From: Geomonas sp. RF6 | GTDB lineage: Bacteria > Desulfobacterota > Desulfuromonadia > Geobacterales > Geobacteraceae | Assembly (NCBI RefSeq): GCF_021044625.1 | Contig: NZ_CP087999.1 | Coordinates: 5,194,611-5,258,610, forward strand | DNA length: 64,000 nt | Reading direction: 5' to 3' | In this document: in pieces, positions 8,941 through 18,224 of the stretch | Position numbering within the stretch: position 1 is the stretch's first letter | Layout: each line of letters begins with the position of its first letter | Position numbers and translations under genes: made by a program | The notes under the pieces: generated by a model | Told to the model about the DNA's origin: nothing | The model's database searches: none | Seen by the model: only the letters and a program-made list of their open reading frames with translations

Positions 8941-9969
8941 TCAGCTCTCCGAGGCGCCGTCCCAGACACCTTCGATGCGGGAGTCGCACGACGGGCAGCA
9001 CCCGGTGGACAGGAGGTTCTTCTCCACGAGGTAGCCGTATCTCCTGATGAGGAGGGCGCCGCAGCCGGGACAGTAGGTATTTCCCCCCCCCTCCCCCGGG
9101 ACGTTTCCCTGGTACACGTAGTGAAGCCCGGCATAGACGCCGGTACTGACGGCGGCGCGGAGACTTTCGGTAGGGGTCGGAGGGAGGTCGCTCATCTTGT
9201 AGCGCGGCGAGAAGCGGGTCACGTGCCACGGCGTGGAGGGGCCGAGCTCGTCGGCGATGAAGCGGGCGATCCCCTGCAGCTGCTCATCGTCGTCGTTGCG
9301 CCCCGGGATCACCAGGGTGGTGAGCTCAATCCAGATCCCCAGCTTCTTGTAGTGCCTGATGCACTCCAGCACCTCGTCGAGCGAGGCCTGCACCGTCTCG
9401 CGGTAGAAGCGCTCGGTGAACCCCTTGAGGTCGATGTTGGCGGCATCGAGATAGGGAGCGATCCGTTTCAGCGGTTCTTCCTCGATGTAGCCGTTGGTGA
9501 CGAAAACGTTCTTCAGCCCCGCCTCCTTGGCAAGGACTGCGGTGTCGTAGGCATACTCATAGAAGATGGTCGGCTCCGTGTAGGTATAGGCGATGGAGCG
9601 GCACCCGGCGTCGACCGCCCGCTTCACTATCTCCTCAGGGGAGAGGTCGTGTCCGGAGCCTTCCACATCGGGGGGGTATGGCTGGGCGATGCCGTAATTC
9701 TGGCAGTGCAGGCAGCGGAAGTTGCACCCGACGGTCGAGACTGAATAACTGGTGGTGCCGGGAAGGAGGTGAAAGAGGGGCTTCTTTTGGATGGGGTCCA
9801 CCTGCTCCGCCACTGCGCGGCGGTAGACCAGGGAGTAGAGCGTGCCGTCGCGGTTTTCCCGCACCCGGCAATGGCCGCGCTGTCCTGAGGTGATGAGGCA
9901 GCGGAAGCGGCACAGACCGCAGCGGACCTTCGACTCCTCCAGCTTCTCGTAGAACATGGCCTCTTTCAT
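8941..9969 (-). CDS. amrS: radical SAM enzyme of the AmmeMemoRadiSam (AmrS) family
   Basis: This 342-aa protein has the radical-SAM cysteine motif CNFRCLHC (CX3CX2C) near residue 83. Flanking cysteine groups are CGLCRFRC near the N-terminus and YCPGCG plus CCPSC near the C-terminus, which look like extra metal sites. The family is often encoded with AMMECR1 and Memo proteins, and its chemistry is unassigned; neither partner is in this window. I place the start at 9969 (MKEAMFYEKLEESKVRCGLC) behind GGAGG; the longer frame to 10032 adds 21 residues without family character. Confidence 0.88.
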   Translation of the reverse strand: MKEAMFYEKLEESKVRCGLCRFRCLITSGQRGHCRVRENRDGTLYSLVYRRAVAEQVDPIQKKPLFHLLPGTTSYSVSTVGCNFRCLHCQNYGIAQPYPPDVEGSGHDLSPEEIVKRAVDAGCRSIAYTYTEPTIFYEYAYDTAVLAKEAGLKNVFVTNGYIEEEPLKRIAPYLDAANIDLKGFTERFYRETVQASLDEVLECIRHYKKLGIWIELTTLVIPGRNDDDEQLQGIARFIADELGPSTPWHVTRFSPRYKMSDLPPTPTESLRAAVSTGVYAGLHYVYQGNVPGEGGGNTYCPGCGALLIRRYGYLVEKNLLSTGCCPSCDSRIEGVWDGASES

Positions 9970-10173
9970 CCGGACAGGTCCTCCCTCCAGGTGACAGTGG
10001 CGCCAGCTACGCACCGGGTTCAACCTTAGCATCTTCGGCGGGATTTTCCAGCGATAAGCCGCGAAAACATTGAAAAAAACGTGTATCCCTCAGTTGCGGG
10101 TACGGGGTTTTGTGCCACTTCCGGTCACCAGATTTAAGCTAAGCTGTCGGCAGTGCGACCCTCCCCTTTCAAC

Positions 10174-10240
10174 CCATCCCCACCCTGTCCCTCCCCTTGA
10201 AAGGGAGGGGACGCCTGAGCTCCTGCTCTGCTAAAGGAAC
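10174..10240 (+). repeat. dispersed repeat family A, copy 1
   Basis: This 67-bp segment differs at one base from 42773-42839. It has a CTCCCC/GGGGAG-type hairpin around CCCTCCCCTTGAAAGGGAGG and a tail GAGCTCCTGCTCTGCTAAAG. It lies in the 484-bp gap between the radical SAM gene and the glycosyltransferase, next to a family F copy. Confidence 0.85.
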
Positions 10241-10269
10241 TGTATCCGCTCTCTGACAGGAGGGGACGC

Positions 10270-10404
10270 TGGTGGCGCCGCGCTGGAGCACAGGCTTCCC
10301 AGCCTGTAGCCGCGGCGCCAGCCGCGCGGTCTGTGGCGGCTGCGCCGCCATCGCAGGCAAGATGCCTACGCTCCAGCGCGGGGGCACCCGGATTCTTTGT
10401 AGCG
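10270..10404 (+). repeat. dispersed repeat family F, copy 1
   Basis: About 135 bp recur in inverted orientation at 55528-55660. The core is bounded by CGCTGGAGC and GCTCCAGCG. Inside are CAGGCTTCCCAGCCTG and a GGCGGCTGCGCCGCC palindrome, so the element can fold into several hairpins. No ORF is conserved between copies. Confidence 0.85.
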
Positions 10405-10453
10405 ACCAGCTGCGGCCGGCTGACCAATCGAGCCTGCACGGGCTCAAAATGGC

Positions 10454-11566
10454 TTACTCCCCGCCGCGCGCGAGCTTTTCAAAGAACAGGTCATATGCGG
10501 GAGCGAGAATGCTCCAGTCGTACCGCATCACATGCTCTCTGAGGACCGTCTTTTCCTCCGCCCCGAGCAAGAGCCCCCTCAGGCGGTCCACCAGCGATTC
10601 CCCCTCGTCGTAGAGACATAGCGGGACCGCCTCCGCCGGAACGTGCTCGGGGTAAGAGAGCCGGCGCGGCAGGAGAGGGGTGCAGTCGCAGTAAAGGGCC
10701 TGCACGACGCTCGCACCGAAGAATTCCTGCCGCGAGGTCACCGGGAGGATGTCCGCCTTCCACAACCACCCGGCATAGTCGGCAAAACTCTCCGCATACC
10801 CCCAGTGCACCACCCGCTCTCCAAGGCGGCGCCGGGCCTCCTGGAAGATCCCGGGGGATCTCCCGAAAGACTCCCCGACTACCGCCACCCGGAAGGGGAC
10901 CCCCTCCTCCGCGAGCGTGAAGAGGGCTGCGAAGAAGGCGTCAGGGTCCTTGTCGTACTCCCAGCGGTGGTTCCAGAGGATGAGCGGAGCCACTCCATCC
11001 TCCCGCTGCATCGGTCGCAGCGCGTCCAGCCCCGCCAGGTCGAGTCCCAGATGGAGTACGGAACTCTTCCGCGCGATGGCATCGACCGATGAAAGGTCCC
11101 TGCAGTCCGGAAAGGCCTTCAGAAAGGGGGGAAGTGCCTGCAGGAATGAGTCCCTGTGGTAGTCCGAGTTGAAAAGGACCGCATCGGCGGCAAGGGCGCT
11201 CGCGTAGTTGATGAATGCGTAGTGCAGGTCCCTCTTTTCCGCGGGGTCGCTGTCGCCGGGGGACCATGGATAGGTGAGCTGGTTTTCGTGGAAGTAGAGG
11301 GCACAGCGGCAGCCGGCGGTCGCACTCCTGGTGAGGGCCAGGAAGGTGGTGAGGTCGAGCATGTCGGTGGCGAGCAGGAGGTCGGGGCGCCTGCCGCTGG
11401 CGAGAAAGCGGGAGGCGAGTTCCAGCGCGCCGCCGTGCATGCGCCACTTCCAGTTCCTTCCGGGAAGGGTGAGAAGCTCCACCTCGAAGCGGCTGTGCTG
11501 CGCGTACTCCCGGGCCCAGGCGGCGTGAGAACCGGTGCAATACGGCTCGAGCAGGGTTATGTGCAC
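10454..11566 (-). CDS. DUF3524 glycosyltransferase, tRNA-queuosine mannosyltransferase-like
   Basis: This 370-aa protein begins LLEPYCTGSHAAWAREYAQH and continues with LLTLPGRNWKWRMHGGALEL, the hallmark of the DUF3524/GTDC1 N-terminal domain. The animal member (QTMAN) mannosylates queuosine in tRNA-Asp. A GT-B/GT4 C-terminal half follows, with ILWNHRWEYDKDP, AVVGESFG and the nucleotide-sugar site region ILPVTSRQEFFGASVVQALYC. The start is GTG with AAGGAG 11 nt upstream. Whether the bacterial enzyme uses queuosine-tRNA and GDP-mannose is inferred from homology. Confidence 0.85.
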   Translation of the reverse strand: MHITLLEPYCTGSHAAWAREYAQHSRFEVELLTLPGRNWKWRMHGGALELASRFLASGRRPDLLLATDMLDLTTFLALTRSATAGCRCALYFHENQLTYPWSPGDSDPAEKRDLHYAFINYASALAADAVLFNSDYHRDSFLQALPPFLKAFPDCRDLSSVDAIARKSSVLHLGLDLAGLDALRPMQREDGVAPLILWNHRWEYDKDPDAFFAALFTLAEEGVPFRVAVVGESFGRSPGIFQEARRRLGERVVHWGYAESFADYAGWLWKADILPVTSRQEFFGASVVQALYCDCTPLLPRRLSYPEHVPAEAVPLCLYDEGESLVDRLRGLLLGAEEKTVLREHVMRYDWSILAPAYDLFFEKLARGGE

Positions 11567-11669
11567 TGAGTCCAGACTCCTTTGCTGCGTCTGCCCCGGG
11601 CCACGGTGTAAGCCAGGGGAACCTACCGCTCCTTCGCCGGCCGAGGGCGTGTCGGTGGTACTTCCGCTA

Positions 11670-12770
11670 TCAGAACATGAAGCGGCGCATGCTTATGTTC
11701 AAGAGTATCCCGACGCCGACCATGGAGGTGACCATGGAGGTGCCGCCGTAGGAGAAGAAGGGGAGCGGAACGCCGACGACCGGGAAGAGACCGATCACCA
11801 TCCCCATGTTGATGACGATGTGCCAGAAGAGCATGGCGGAGACGCCGACTGCCATGAGGGAACCGAAGCGGTCATTGCACCTCTTTGCTATCCCCAGCCC
11901 CCACAGCACGAGGAAGAGGTAGAGGAGAAGCATGACCAGGCAGCCGACGAACCCCCACTCCTCGGCAAAGACGGAGAAGGCGAAGTCGGTGTGCTGCTCC
12001 GGCAGAAAGCGCAGCTGCGACTGGGTGCCGTGCAGGTACCCCTTGCCGAAGGTCGCGCCGGAGCCGACGGCGATCTTGCTCTGGATGATGTGGTAGCCGC
12101 TCCCCTGCGGGTCGAGGTCCGGATTGAGGAAGTTGTACACCCGGTCTTTCTGGTAGTCGTGCAGGTAGTAGTGCCAGCCGACCCAGAAAAGGGGGACGGC
12201 GGCGGCGACGAGGGAGCCGAGCGCGGACCAGCGCACCCCCACATAGAGAAGCATCGTCCCCCCGATGAGGGAGACGAGCATGGCGGTCCCGAGGTCGGGC
12301 TGCTTCATGATGAGGAGCGCGGGGACTCCCAGTATGGCCAGCGGGAGCGCCAGATCCTTGAGCCCCAGCCCCTTGAAGACCTGCTGCCGGCTGAAGAACC
12401 GGGCGAAGGTCATGATGATGACGATCTTCATCGGCTCGGAAGGCTGGATGCTGAAAAATCCGAGGTGGATCCAGCGGGTCGCCCCCATGGAAGTCTTCCC
12501 CGCGACAAGGACCAGCAACAGCAGGCCGAGGACCCCTCCGTACAGCCAGTACGCAAAGTCCTCGAGCATGTGGTAGTCGAGACTGCACATGGTAAGGCAC
12601 AGGCCGAAGCCGGCGGAGATCCAGTAGATCTGCTTCACGAAGAACGGCGTCCCGATCTCCCGGTAGGAGTGGGAGGCGCTGTAGATGTTCACCACGCCGG
12701 CACCGCAGATCACGAGCACCAGGACCAGGAGGGTCCAGTCAAAGTTGGTAAATAGCCTTCTATCAAACAT
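11670..12770 (-). CDS. rodA: rod-shape SEDS peptidoglycan polymerase RodA
   Basis: This 366-aa inner-membrane protein has about ten hydrophobic segments. It has the SEDS signatures ATRWIHLGFFSIQPSEPMKI and IIQSKIAVGSGATFGKG, then FLPEQHTDFAFSVFAEEWGF and LPFFSYGGTSM. RodA polymerises lipid II into glycan strands during side-wall growth together with the class B PBP encoded just upstream. It lies 15 bp after the mrdA stop and ends the mreC-mreD-mrdA-rodA operon. Confidence 0.96.
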   Translation of the reverse strand: MFDRRLFTNFDWTLLVLVLVICGAGVVNIYSASHSYREIGTPFFVKQIYWISAGFGLCLTMCSLDYHMLEDFAYWLYGGVLGLLLLVLVAGKTSMGATRWIHLGFFSIQPSEPMKIVIIMTFARFFSRQQVFKGLGLKDLALPLAILGVPALLIMKQPDLGTAMLVSLIGGTMLLYVGVRWSALGSLVAAAVPLFWVGWHYYLHDYQKDRVYNFLNPDLDPQGSGYHIIQSKIAVGSGATFGKGYLHGTQSQLRFLPEQHTDFAFSVFAEEWGFVGCLVMLLLYLFLVLWGLGIAKRCNDRFGSLMAVGVSAMLFWHIVINMGMVIGLFPVVGVPLPFFSYGGTSMVTSMVGVGILLNISMRRFMF

Positions 12771-12785
12771 GAATACCCCTGACCG

Positions 12786-14765
12786 CTACTGGTCCGCCTT
12801 GACGACAGGCACCGACCGCCCCGGCAGCGCCTCTTTCGGTACGTTGATCGCCGGAGCCTTCGCATCGACCGACCCCGGCTTTTCCAGCGCCGGCTGGTCC
12901 CCCTCTCCCGGCTGTTCCCCTTCCGGCACGGTGGAGCGCTTAGGAACCGGCTTCTTGATGACCCCTTTGCTCTCGAAGTAGGCCCTGAGGATTTTTCCGG
13001 CAACCGGAGCCGCGGCGCTCCCGCCGTGCTCGCCGTGCTCGACTACCACGGAAACGGCGATCTCCGGGTTCTGGTACGGTGCAAAGGCCACGAAAAGTGC
13101 ATGGTCACGGAACTCGTAGGCGAGCGAGCCCCCCCTCGTCTTCTGCTTCACCACCTGGGCCGATCCGGTCTTCCCTGCCACCTGCACCTCGGCAAGGCGC
13201 GCCATGGCGCCAGTGCCGTGCGCCTCGTTCACAACGGCCCACAGCCCTTCCTTCACCAGGCGCAGGTTCTGCGGCTTGATCCCGGACTGTCCCACCACCT
13301 TCGGAGCGAATTCCTGCAGGGCCTTCCCCTCGGAGTCGACGATACGCTTCACGAGGTGCGGCTGGTAGCGCACGCCGTCGGCGGCTACTGCGCTCATCAT
13401 GGACATGAGCTGCAACGGGGTGGTCAGCACGTATCCCTGCCCGATCCCGACCGAGAGGGTCTCACCCTGAAACCACTTCTTGCCGTAGCGCTTCAGCTTC
13501 CACTCCTGGGTGGGGATGACGCCGCTCTTTTCCTTCTCCAGCCCCACCCCGACCGGCGCCCCGAGTCCCAGAAGCTTCGCATATTTCGCTATGCGGTCCA
13601 CCCCGAGGCGTTCCGCCAGCTTGTAAAAGTAGACGTCGCACGACTCCCGCAGCGCCTTCCTGAGCTCCACATGCCCGTGCCCCCTCTTGTCCCAGCAGCG
13701 GAAGGTCGCGTTGCCGAACTTGTAGTAGCCGGGGCAGCTCACCGCCGAATGTTCGTCGATCAGCCCCTCCTCCAGCCCCGCGATGGCGGTGACGATCTTG
13801 AAGGTCGACCCGGGGGGATAAAGCCCCTTCAGCGCCTTGTTCTCCAGGGGGCGCCTCTTGTCTTCCAGGTATTCCTTCCACTTGTCCTTCGGCATGCGGC
13901 CGGCGAAGAGGGTCGGGTCGTATCCCGGGGTGCTGGCAAAAGCGAGGATCTCGCCGGTCCTCACGTCCATGGCGACTGCCGCGCCGGCACTCTCCCCGAG
14001 AGCCTCCTCGGCGGCTTTCTGCACGTCGAGATCGAGGGTGAGAACGATGCTGTTGCCGACGGCGGAGTTCGTCTCCTCCACCGTGCGCAGGAAGCGCCCG
14101 CGCGCGTCGACCTCGATCTGGCGCCCTCCGTCGACGCCGTGCAGGGAGCGCTCCCAGGCCCTTTCGATGCCGCTTTTACCGATGTAGTCGCCGGGATTGT
14201 ACTCCTTGAAGTTCTCGTTGGTGAGCTCGTCCTCGGAGATCTCCCCAATGTACCCCAGGAGGTGCGAAGCGAGCAGACCGTTGGCGTAGGCGCGCACCGG
14301 CTTCATCTCGATGTTCACCCCGGAGAGGGCGAGCCGGTTCTCCTCCAGGAACTCCAGCTGGTCGCGCGTGATGTTGGAGGCGACAACGAGAGGGTAGTAC
14401 TTCGCCCTCCCCTCGCTCTTGCGCCATTTGTCGAGGATCTCCTGCTCGTCGACCCCGAGATAGCGAGAGAGGTTACCTACCAGCTGCACCTTGTCCTTCA
14501 CGTCCTTCGGGATGACCGCGACGCTGAAGGAAGGGGTGTTGGAGACAAGGACCTTGCCGTTTCGGTCCAGTATCGCACCGCGCGGCGCCGCCACCGGCAC
14601 GAACCTCAGCCTGTTATTTTCCGACTGGTTCTGCAGGTCCGCGGTAGCGATGACCTGCAGGTACCAGAGCCGGGCCAGAAGGAGGAAGAACATGAAAAAC
14701 GCGCCCATGGAAAGCCACATGAGCCTTCTCGAGCCGTCTTCCTCCGGGATGCCTCTGAACTTCAC
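12786..14765 (-). CDS. mrdA: penicillin-binding protein 2 (class B transpeptidase)
   Basis: The 659-aa protein has one N-terminal transmembrane helix (LMWLSMGAFFMFFLLLARLW), the pedestal motif APRGAILDRNG, and a transpeptidase domain. The domain has PPGSTFK (active-site serine near residue 317), SCD near 372 and GKTGS near 533. The C-terminal tail after YFESKGVIKKP is proline- and charge-rich. It crosslinks peptidoglycan in the rod complex. The start is GTG at 14765 with GGAGG upstream, overlapping the mreD stop by 4 bp; the longer open frame into mreD is a shadow. Confidence 0.95.
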   Translation of the reverse strand: MKFRGIPEEDGSRRLMWLSMGAFFMFFLLLARLWYLQVIATADLQNQSENNRLRFVPVAAPRGAILDRNGKVLVSNTPSFSVAVIPKDVKDKVQLVGNLSRYLGVDEQEILDKWRKSEGRAKYYPLVVASNITRDQLEFLEENRLALSGVNIEMKPVRAYANGLLASHLLGYIGEISEDELTNENFKEYNPGDYIGKSGIERAWERSLHGVDGGRQIEVDARGRFLRTVEETNSAVGNSIVLTLDLDVQKAAEEALGESAGAAVAMDVRTGEILAFASTPGYDPTLFAGRMPKDKWKEYLEDKRRPLENKALKGLYPPGSTFKIVTAIAGLEEGLIDEHSAVSCPGYYKFGNATFRCWDKRGHGHVELRKALRESCDVYFYKLAERLGVDRIAKYAKLLGLGAPVGVGLEKEKSGVIPTQEWKLKRYGKKWFQGETLSVGIGQGYVLTTPLQLMSMMSAVAADGVRYQPHLVKRIVDSEGKALQEFAPKVVGQSGIKPQNLRLVKEGLWAVVNEAHGTGAMARLAEVQVAGKTGSAQVVKQKTRGGSLAYEFRDHALFVAFAPYQNPEIAVSVVVEHGEHGGSAAAPVAGKILRAYFESKGVIKKPVPKRSTVPEGEQPGEGDQPALEKPGSVDAKAPAINVPKEALPGRSVPVVKADQ

Positions 14766-15283
14766 TGTGTTTCCTCCTCTGCCGCACCGTGCGGCAGGTA
14801 GAAGATAAGGGACGCCACCAGTGCGTTGACGAGAGCCTGCGGGATGATGGCGGGAAGGATCGAGCTGTAGATCCCGTTCGACACCGAGAAGGCGGCCAAA
14901 AGGAGCAGGCACAGGAGGCCGCTCAGGACCGTCGCCAGAAAGACCGTCAGGACGAGGAGGAAGCGGTTGTCGGTGTAGAGACGGTCCGAGAGCTTCGCCA
15001 GCAGGAAGTAGATGCACAGATAGGAGAAGGCGTGCAGGCCGAGGTAGATCCCGCTGAAGCTGTCCTGCAGGAGGCCGAGGGTGAAGGCCGCCGGAGGGGA
15101 GAAACGCTGCGGCCTCTTGAGCCCCAGGTACACCACCAGGATGATGATGAAGTTCGGCTGGAAGGGGTCCATGAGGTACGCCGGCAGCACGGTGAGTTGC
15201 AGGATGAGCGCCGCCGTGAAGGCCACGGTGACCATGCAGTAGCGCGCCATCGGTGTTTTCAGGATGCTCTTCTTATTCAGCAT
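14762..15283 (-). CDS. mreD: rod-shape-determining protein MreD
   Basis: This 173-aa polytopic membrane protein has about five hydrophobic segments and the family pattern LGLLQDSFSGIYLGLHAFSYL around residue 70. MreD bridges MreC and the RodA/PBP2 synthase in the elongasome. It overlaps mreC by 11 bp and mrdA by 4 bp, indicating translational coupling. Confidence 0.92.
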   Translation of the reverse strand: MLNKKSILKTPMARYCMVTVAFTAALILQLTVLPAYLMDPFQPNFIIILVVYLGLKRPQRFSPPAAFTLGLLQDSFSGIYLGLHAFSYLCIYFLLAKLSDRLYTDNRFLLVLTVFLATVLSGLLCLLLLAAFSVSNGIYSSILPAIIPQALVNALVASLIFYLPHGAAEEETQ

Positions 15284-16100
15284 TAGGGGGCCTGAGCAGC
15301 ACCAGCATCTCCTCGATCCGTGCGATGTTGACCTTCGGTTGCACCTCGATGGTCTGGAATACCCCGTACTCCCCCTTCTTCACCATGGTGACCTCCCCGA
15401 GGGGGAGCCCCGGGGGGAATACCCCGCCGATGCCGGAGGTGACGACGCTGTCGCCGAGTTTCACGTCCTCGTCGCGCACCGTAAATTCCATGGAGCAGCG
15501 TCCCCCCCCGGTGCCGCGCACGACGCCGCGGGCGCGGGAGCGCTGGATGACGGCGGCGATGGCGCTCGCGTGATCGGTAAGAAGAAGGACGCGCGAGCTC
15601 GCCGGCCCGACCTTCACCAGTCTCCCGACGACGCCGCCGGAGGCAACGACCGGCATCCCCTCGACGAGCCCGTCCAGGGAGCCGCGGTCGACTACGAGCG
15701 TTTTGAACCAGGCGGAGCTGTCCTCGCCGATGACGGAGACGGCGACGGAAGGGATGTTGAGGGAGGTCTTCAGCCCCAGGAGTTCCTTCAGGCGGGCGTT
15801 CGCCGCCGTCGCCTCCCGCGCCGCCACCACCTGCTCGTTCAGCCGCTTCAGGTTCGCCTTGAGGAGCTGGTTCTCGCGCCTGACGTCCACGAGGTTCACG
15901 TAGTCGTCCCACACCCCGCCCGTCACGCGGCTCAGCGCGGCGCTCCCCGCCGCCAGCGGCGACACGAGGCCGAGCACCCCGCGCTCGAGGGGATTGGCGT
16001 GATCCCGGTTCTTCAGATTGAGGGCGTAAGTGAGGAAAGCCACCAGGAGGAACAGGGCGGCGACCAGATGTCGTCTGAATCGGGTGAACAGCTCTCGCAT
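15273..16100 (-). CDS. mreC: rod-shape-determining protein MreC
   Basis: This 275-aa protein has a short cytoplasmic N-terminus and one transmembrane helix (LVAALFLLVAFLTYAL). A coiled coil follows around residues 65-105, then the beta-domain core with SVIGEDSSAWFKTLVVDRG and DGLVEGMPVVASGGVVGRL. MreC forms periplasmic filaments that activate PBP2. It is the first gene of the visible operon. MreB, often encoded just upstream, is not adjacent; rfbA occupies that position. Confidence 0.95.
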   Translation of the reverse strand: MRELFTRFRRHLVAALFLLVAFLTYALNLKNRDHANPLERGVLGLVSPLAAGSAALSRVTGGVWDDYVNLVDVRRENQLLKANLKRLNEQVVAAREATAANARLKELLGLKTSLNIPSVAVSVIGEDSSAWFKTLVVDRGSLDGLVEGMPVVASGGVVGRLVKVGPASSRVLLLTDHASAIAAVIQRSRARGVVRGTGGGRCSMEFTVRDEDVKLGDSVVTSGIGGVFPPGLPLGEVTMVKKGEYGVFQTIEVQPKVNIARIEEMLVLLRPPNAE

Positions 16101-16117
16101 ATCTTTTAAAAGAGTGA

Positions 16118-16136
16118 AGGGGGCTCGTGGCCCCCT
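16118..16136 (-). terminator. GC hairpin between rfbA and mreC
   Basis: AGGGGGC and GCCCCCT form a perfect 7-bp stem with a 5-nt loop. Read leftward it is followed by TTCACTCTTTT. It may terminate the rfbA transcript before mreC or lie in the mreC leader. Confidence 0.4.
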
Positions 16137-16236
16137 GTCTCATGGCATAGGTAAATGTGGAAGGAGCTGAACCGAGCGCCCCCGGAGGTGCAGAGCGACC
16201 GGTGAAGCTGGCGGCTGCAGGGGTCGCTCCGGTGCG

Positions 16237-17139
16237 CTATACCTTCGGTCCGCTGCCGCAGAGGCCGGCTTCATTGTACACCCGGACCAGGTACTCGCGG
16301 TAACTCGAGGGGGGTGTGGCGGCAATCGCGGCCTCCATCCCCTTGCAGTCCAGGTACCCCATCCTCAGTGCAAGCTCTTCCAGGCACCCGATCTTCAGCC
16401 CCTGCCGTGCCTCCAGCGTCCCGATGAAGTGCGAGGCCTCAAGGAGGCTCTGGTGGGTGCCGGTGTCGAGCCAGGCGATGCCGCGGCCGAGCTTGTGCAC
16501 CAGGAGCTCGCCGCGCTGCTGGTATTCCCTGTTTATGTCCGTGATCTCCAGCTCGCCGCGGGCCGACGGCTTCAGCGCCTTCGCGATCGGCACTACCTTG
16601 CTGTCGAAGAGGTAGAGACCGGGGATCGCGTAGTTGGACTTCGGATGTGCCGGCTTCTCCTCGATGCTCAGGACGACGCCGTCGCCGTCAAACTCCACCA
16701 CGCCGTAGCGCTCCGGATCCTGCACATAGTAGCCGAAGATCTCCGCACCGGAGGTGAAGTTGCCGACCAGACGGTCCAGCTCCATCTTCCCGTAGAAGAT
16801 ATTGTCCCCGAGGATAAGGCAGACCGGGTCGCCGTTGATGAACTCCTCACCGATGAGGAAGGCCTGCGCGATCCCTTTCGGCTCAGGCTGCACCGCGTAG
16901 GTCAGCTTGATTCCCCAGCGGGAGCCATCTCCCAGAAGGGCCTGAAAGCGCGGGGTATCTTGCGGGGTGGAGATGATGAGGATCTCGGCTATGCCCGCCA
17001 TCATTAAAGTCGCCAGCGGGTAGTAGATCATCGGCTTGTCGTAGACCGGCTGAAGCTGCTTGCTTGCTACCAGGGTCAGGGGGTAGAGTCTGCTCCCGGC
17101 GCCACCGGCGAGCAGAATCCCTTTCTTGATTCCGGACAT
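16237..17139 (-). CDS. rfbA: glucose-1-phosphate thymidylyltransferase
   Basis: The 300-aa enzyme makes dTDP-glucose from glucose-1-phosphate and dTTP, the first step to dTDP-rhamnose. It has the nucleotidyltransferase signature [16 protein letters not shown] (residues 7-22), [25 protein letters not shown] with the metal-binding aspartate, and [14 protein letters not shown] start at 17139 behind AGAGGG; the upstream in-frame extension of 42 residues is not family-like. The other rfb genes (B, C, D) are not in the window. Confidence 0.95.
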   Translation of the reverse strand: MSGIKKGILLAGGAGSRLYPLTLVASKQLQPVYDKPMIYYPLATLMMAGIAEILIISTPQDTPRFQALLGDGSRWGIKLTYAVQPEPKGIAQAFLIGEEFINGDPVCLILGDNIFYGKMELDRLVGNFTSGAEIFGYYVQDPERYGVVEFDGDGVVLSIEEKPAHPKSNYAIPGLYLFDSKVVPIAKALKPSARGELEITDINREYQQRGELLVHKLGRGIAWLDTGTHQSLLEASHFIGTLEARQGLKIGCLEELALRMGYLDCKGMEAAIAATPPSSYREYLVRVYNEAGLCGSGPKV

Positions 17140-17442
17140 TAGGCCCTCTCGATAAGTTTTCACGAAAAGGTTTTTTCTATCACAAGGGGGGTAGCGCGTC
17201 AAACAGTAATTAAGACTGGCGGAAGGGGAACTTTTCTTGCCGGAGTACAACAACTCCAGCACCACAATATATCAGGATCACGGAATAATTTGAAGAGTGT
17301 TCCGTCCCGTACCTTTTTCATCCCCCCTTCCCCCTGCGCCCCCCGCTCGGCCAAGGCGGAAATGGGTGGACAGCGACCTTTTGCAGGTGCTATCGTCGCC
17401 GCAGCAAGAAGGCCCATGCACTCCCCCCGAGAGAGTAACCGA
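17140..17442. other. divergent intergenic region rfbA/sfsA, no gene
   Basis: This 303-bp stretch is AT-richer near 17150-17300 and presumably holds the promoters of both flanking genes. An imperfect inverted repeat (CCGGAGT and ACTCCAG, about 17240-17262) is the only structure noticed. Confidence 0.5.
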
Positions 17443-18138
17443 ATGATTCTGCCTCACCCCCTCCTTCAAGGAACCCTGATACGCCGCTACCAGCGTTTTC
17501 TCGCCGACGTCCAGCTGGACTCCGGCGAAGTCGTCACCGCCCACTGCGCCAATACCGGCTCGATGATGGGGTGCGCCCTCCCCGGCAGCCGCGTCCTCCT
17601 TTCGGTAAGCACCAGCGCCAAACGCCGCTACCCCCACAGCTGGGAACTGGTCGAGGCGGACGGGTGCTGGGTGGGGATCAACACGTCACTCCCCAACAGG
17701 CTCGTGCGGGAAGCCATCGAAGAGGGTGTCATCGCAGAGCTCTGCGGGTATGAAACGATTCGCTGCGAGGTCCCTTACGGCGCGGCGAGCAGGGTGGACC
17801 TCCTCCTCTGCGGGAGCCGGGGGGTGTGCTACGTGGAGGTGAAGAACGTGACCCTGGTGCGGGAGCGGGTGGCGCTTTTTCCCGACGCGGTAACGACTCG
17901 GGGGCAGCGCCACCTGCAGGAACTGATGGAGACGGTGCGACTCGGGCACCGCGCCGCCAACGTCTTCGTGGTGCAGCGTGAGGATGCCGACAGCTTCTCC
18001 CCGGCAGCAGCGATAGACCCTGAATACGCCCTCCTCCTGCGCGTCGCGGCGGACTCCGGTGTGGAGCTCTTGGCGTACCAGGCGCTGGTGACCCCGGGGG
18101 AAATCCGGCTGGTGCGAAGTCTTCCGGTTTCGCTGTAA
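17443..18138 (+). CDS. sfsA: SfsA family DNA/RNA nuclease-like protein
   Basis: The 231-aa protein matches SfsA in length and motifs. It has LLQGTLIRRYQRFLADVQLD at the N-terminus (OB-fold-like), AHCANTGSMMGC, and a restriction-endonuclease-like core with RVDLLLCG, CYVEVKNVTL and FPDAVTTRGQRHLQELM. E. coli SfsA was named for maltose-gene stimulation, but its physiological role is unsettled. Start choice: ATG 17443 gives the canonical N-terminus; an upstream ATG at 17416 adds nine residues. A GAGAG stretch lies before 17443. Confidence 0.93.
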   Translation: MILPHPLLQGTLIRRYQRFLADVQLDSGEVVTAHCANTGSMMGCALPGSRVLLSVSTSAKRRYPHSWELVEADGCWVGINTSLPNRLVREAIEEGVIAELCGYETIRCEVPYGAASRVDLLLCGSRGVCYVEVKNVTLVRERVALFPDAVTTRGQRHLQELMETVRLGHRAANVFVVQREDADSFSPAAAIDPEYALLLRVAADSGVELLAYQALVTPGEIRLVRSLPVSL

Positions 18139-18224
18139 ACCACGCATTTGACAAGGCTTTGGTGAGGGGTTATAAGGTAGTAGCAGTGCCTGCCGGGTAA
18201 TAGCGCTCCTTGAAGGGAGAGACG

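Noticed and set aside
13026..14801. 591-codon forward frame opposite mrdA
   Set aside because: Antisense to a well-supported PBP2 gene with the motifs in place; composition is shadow-like and no domain is visible.
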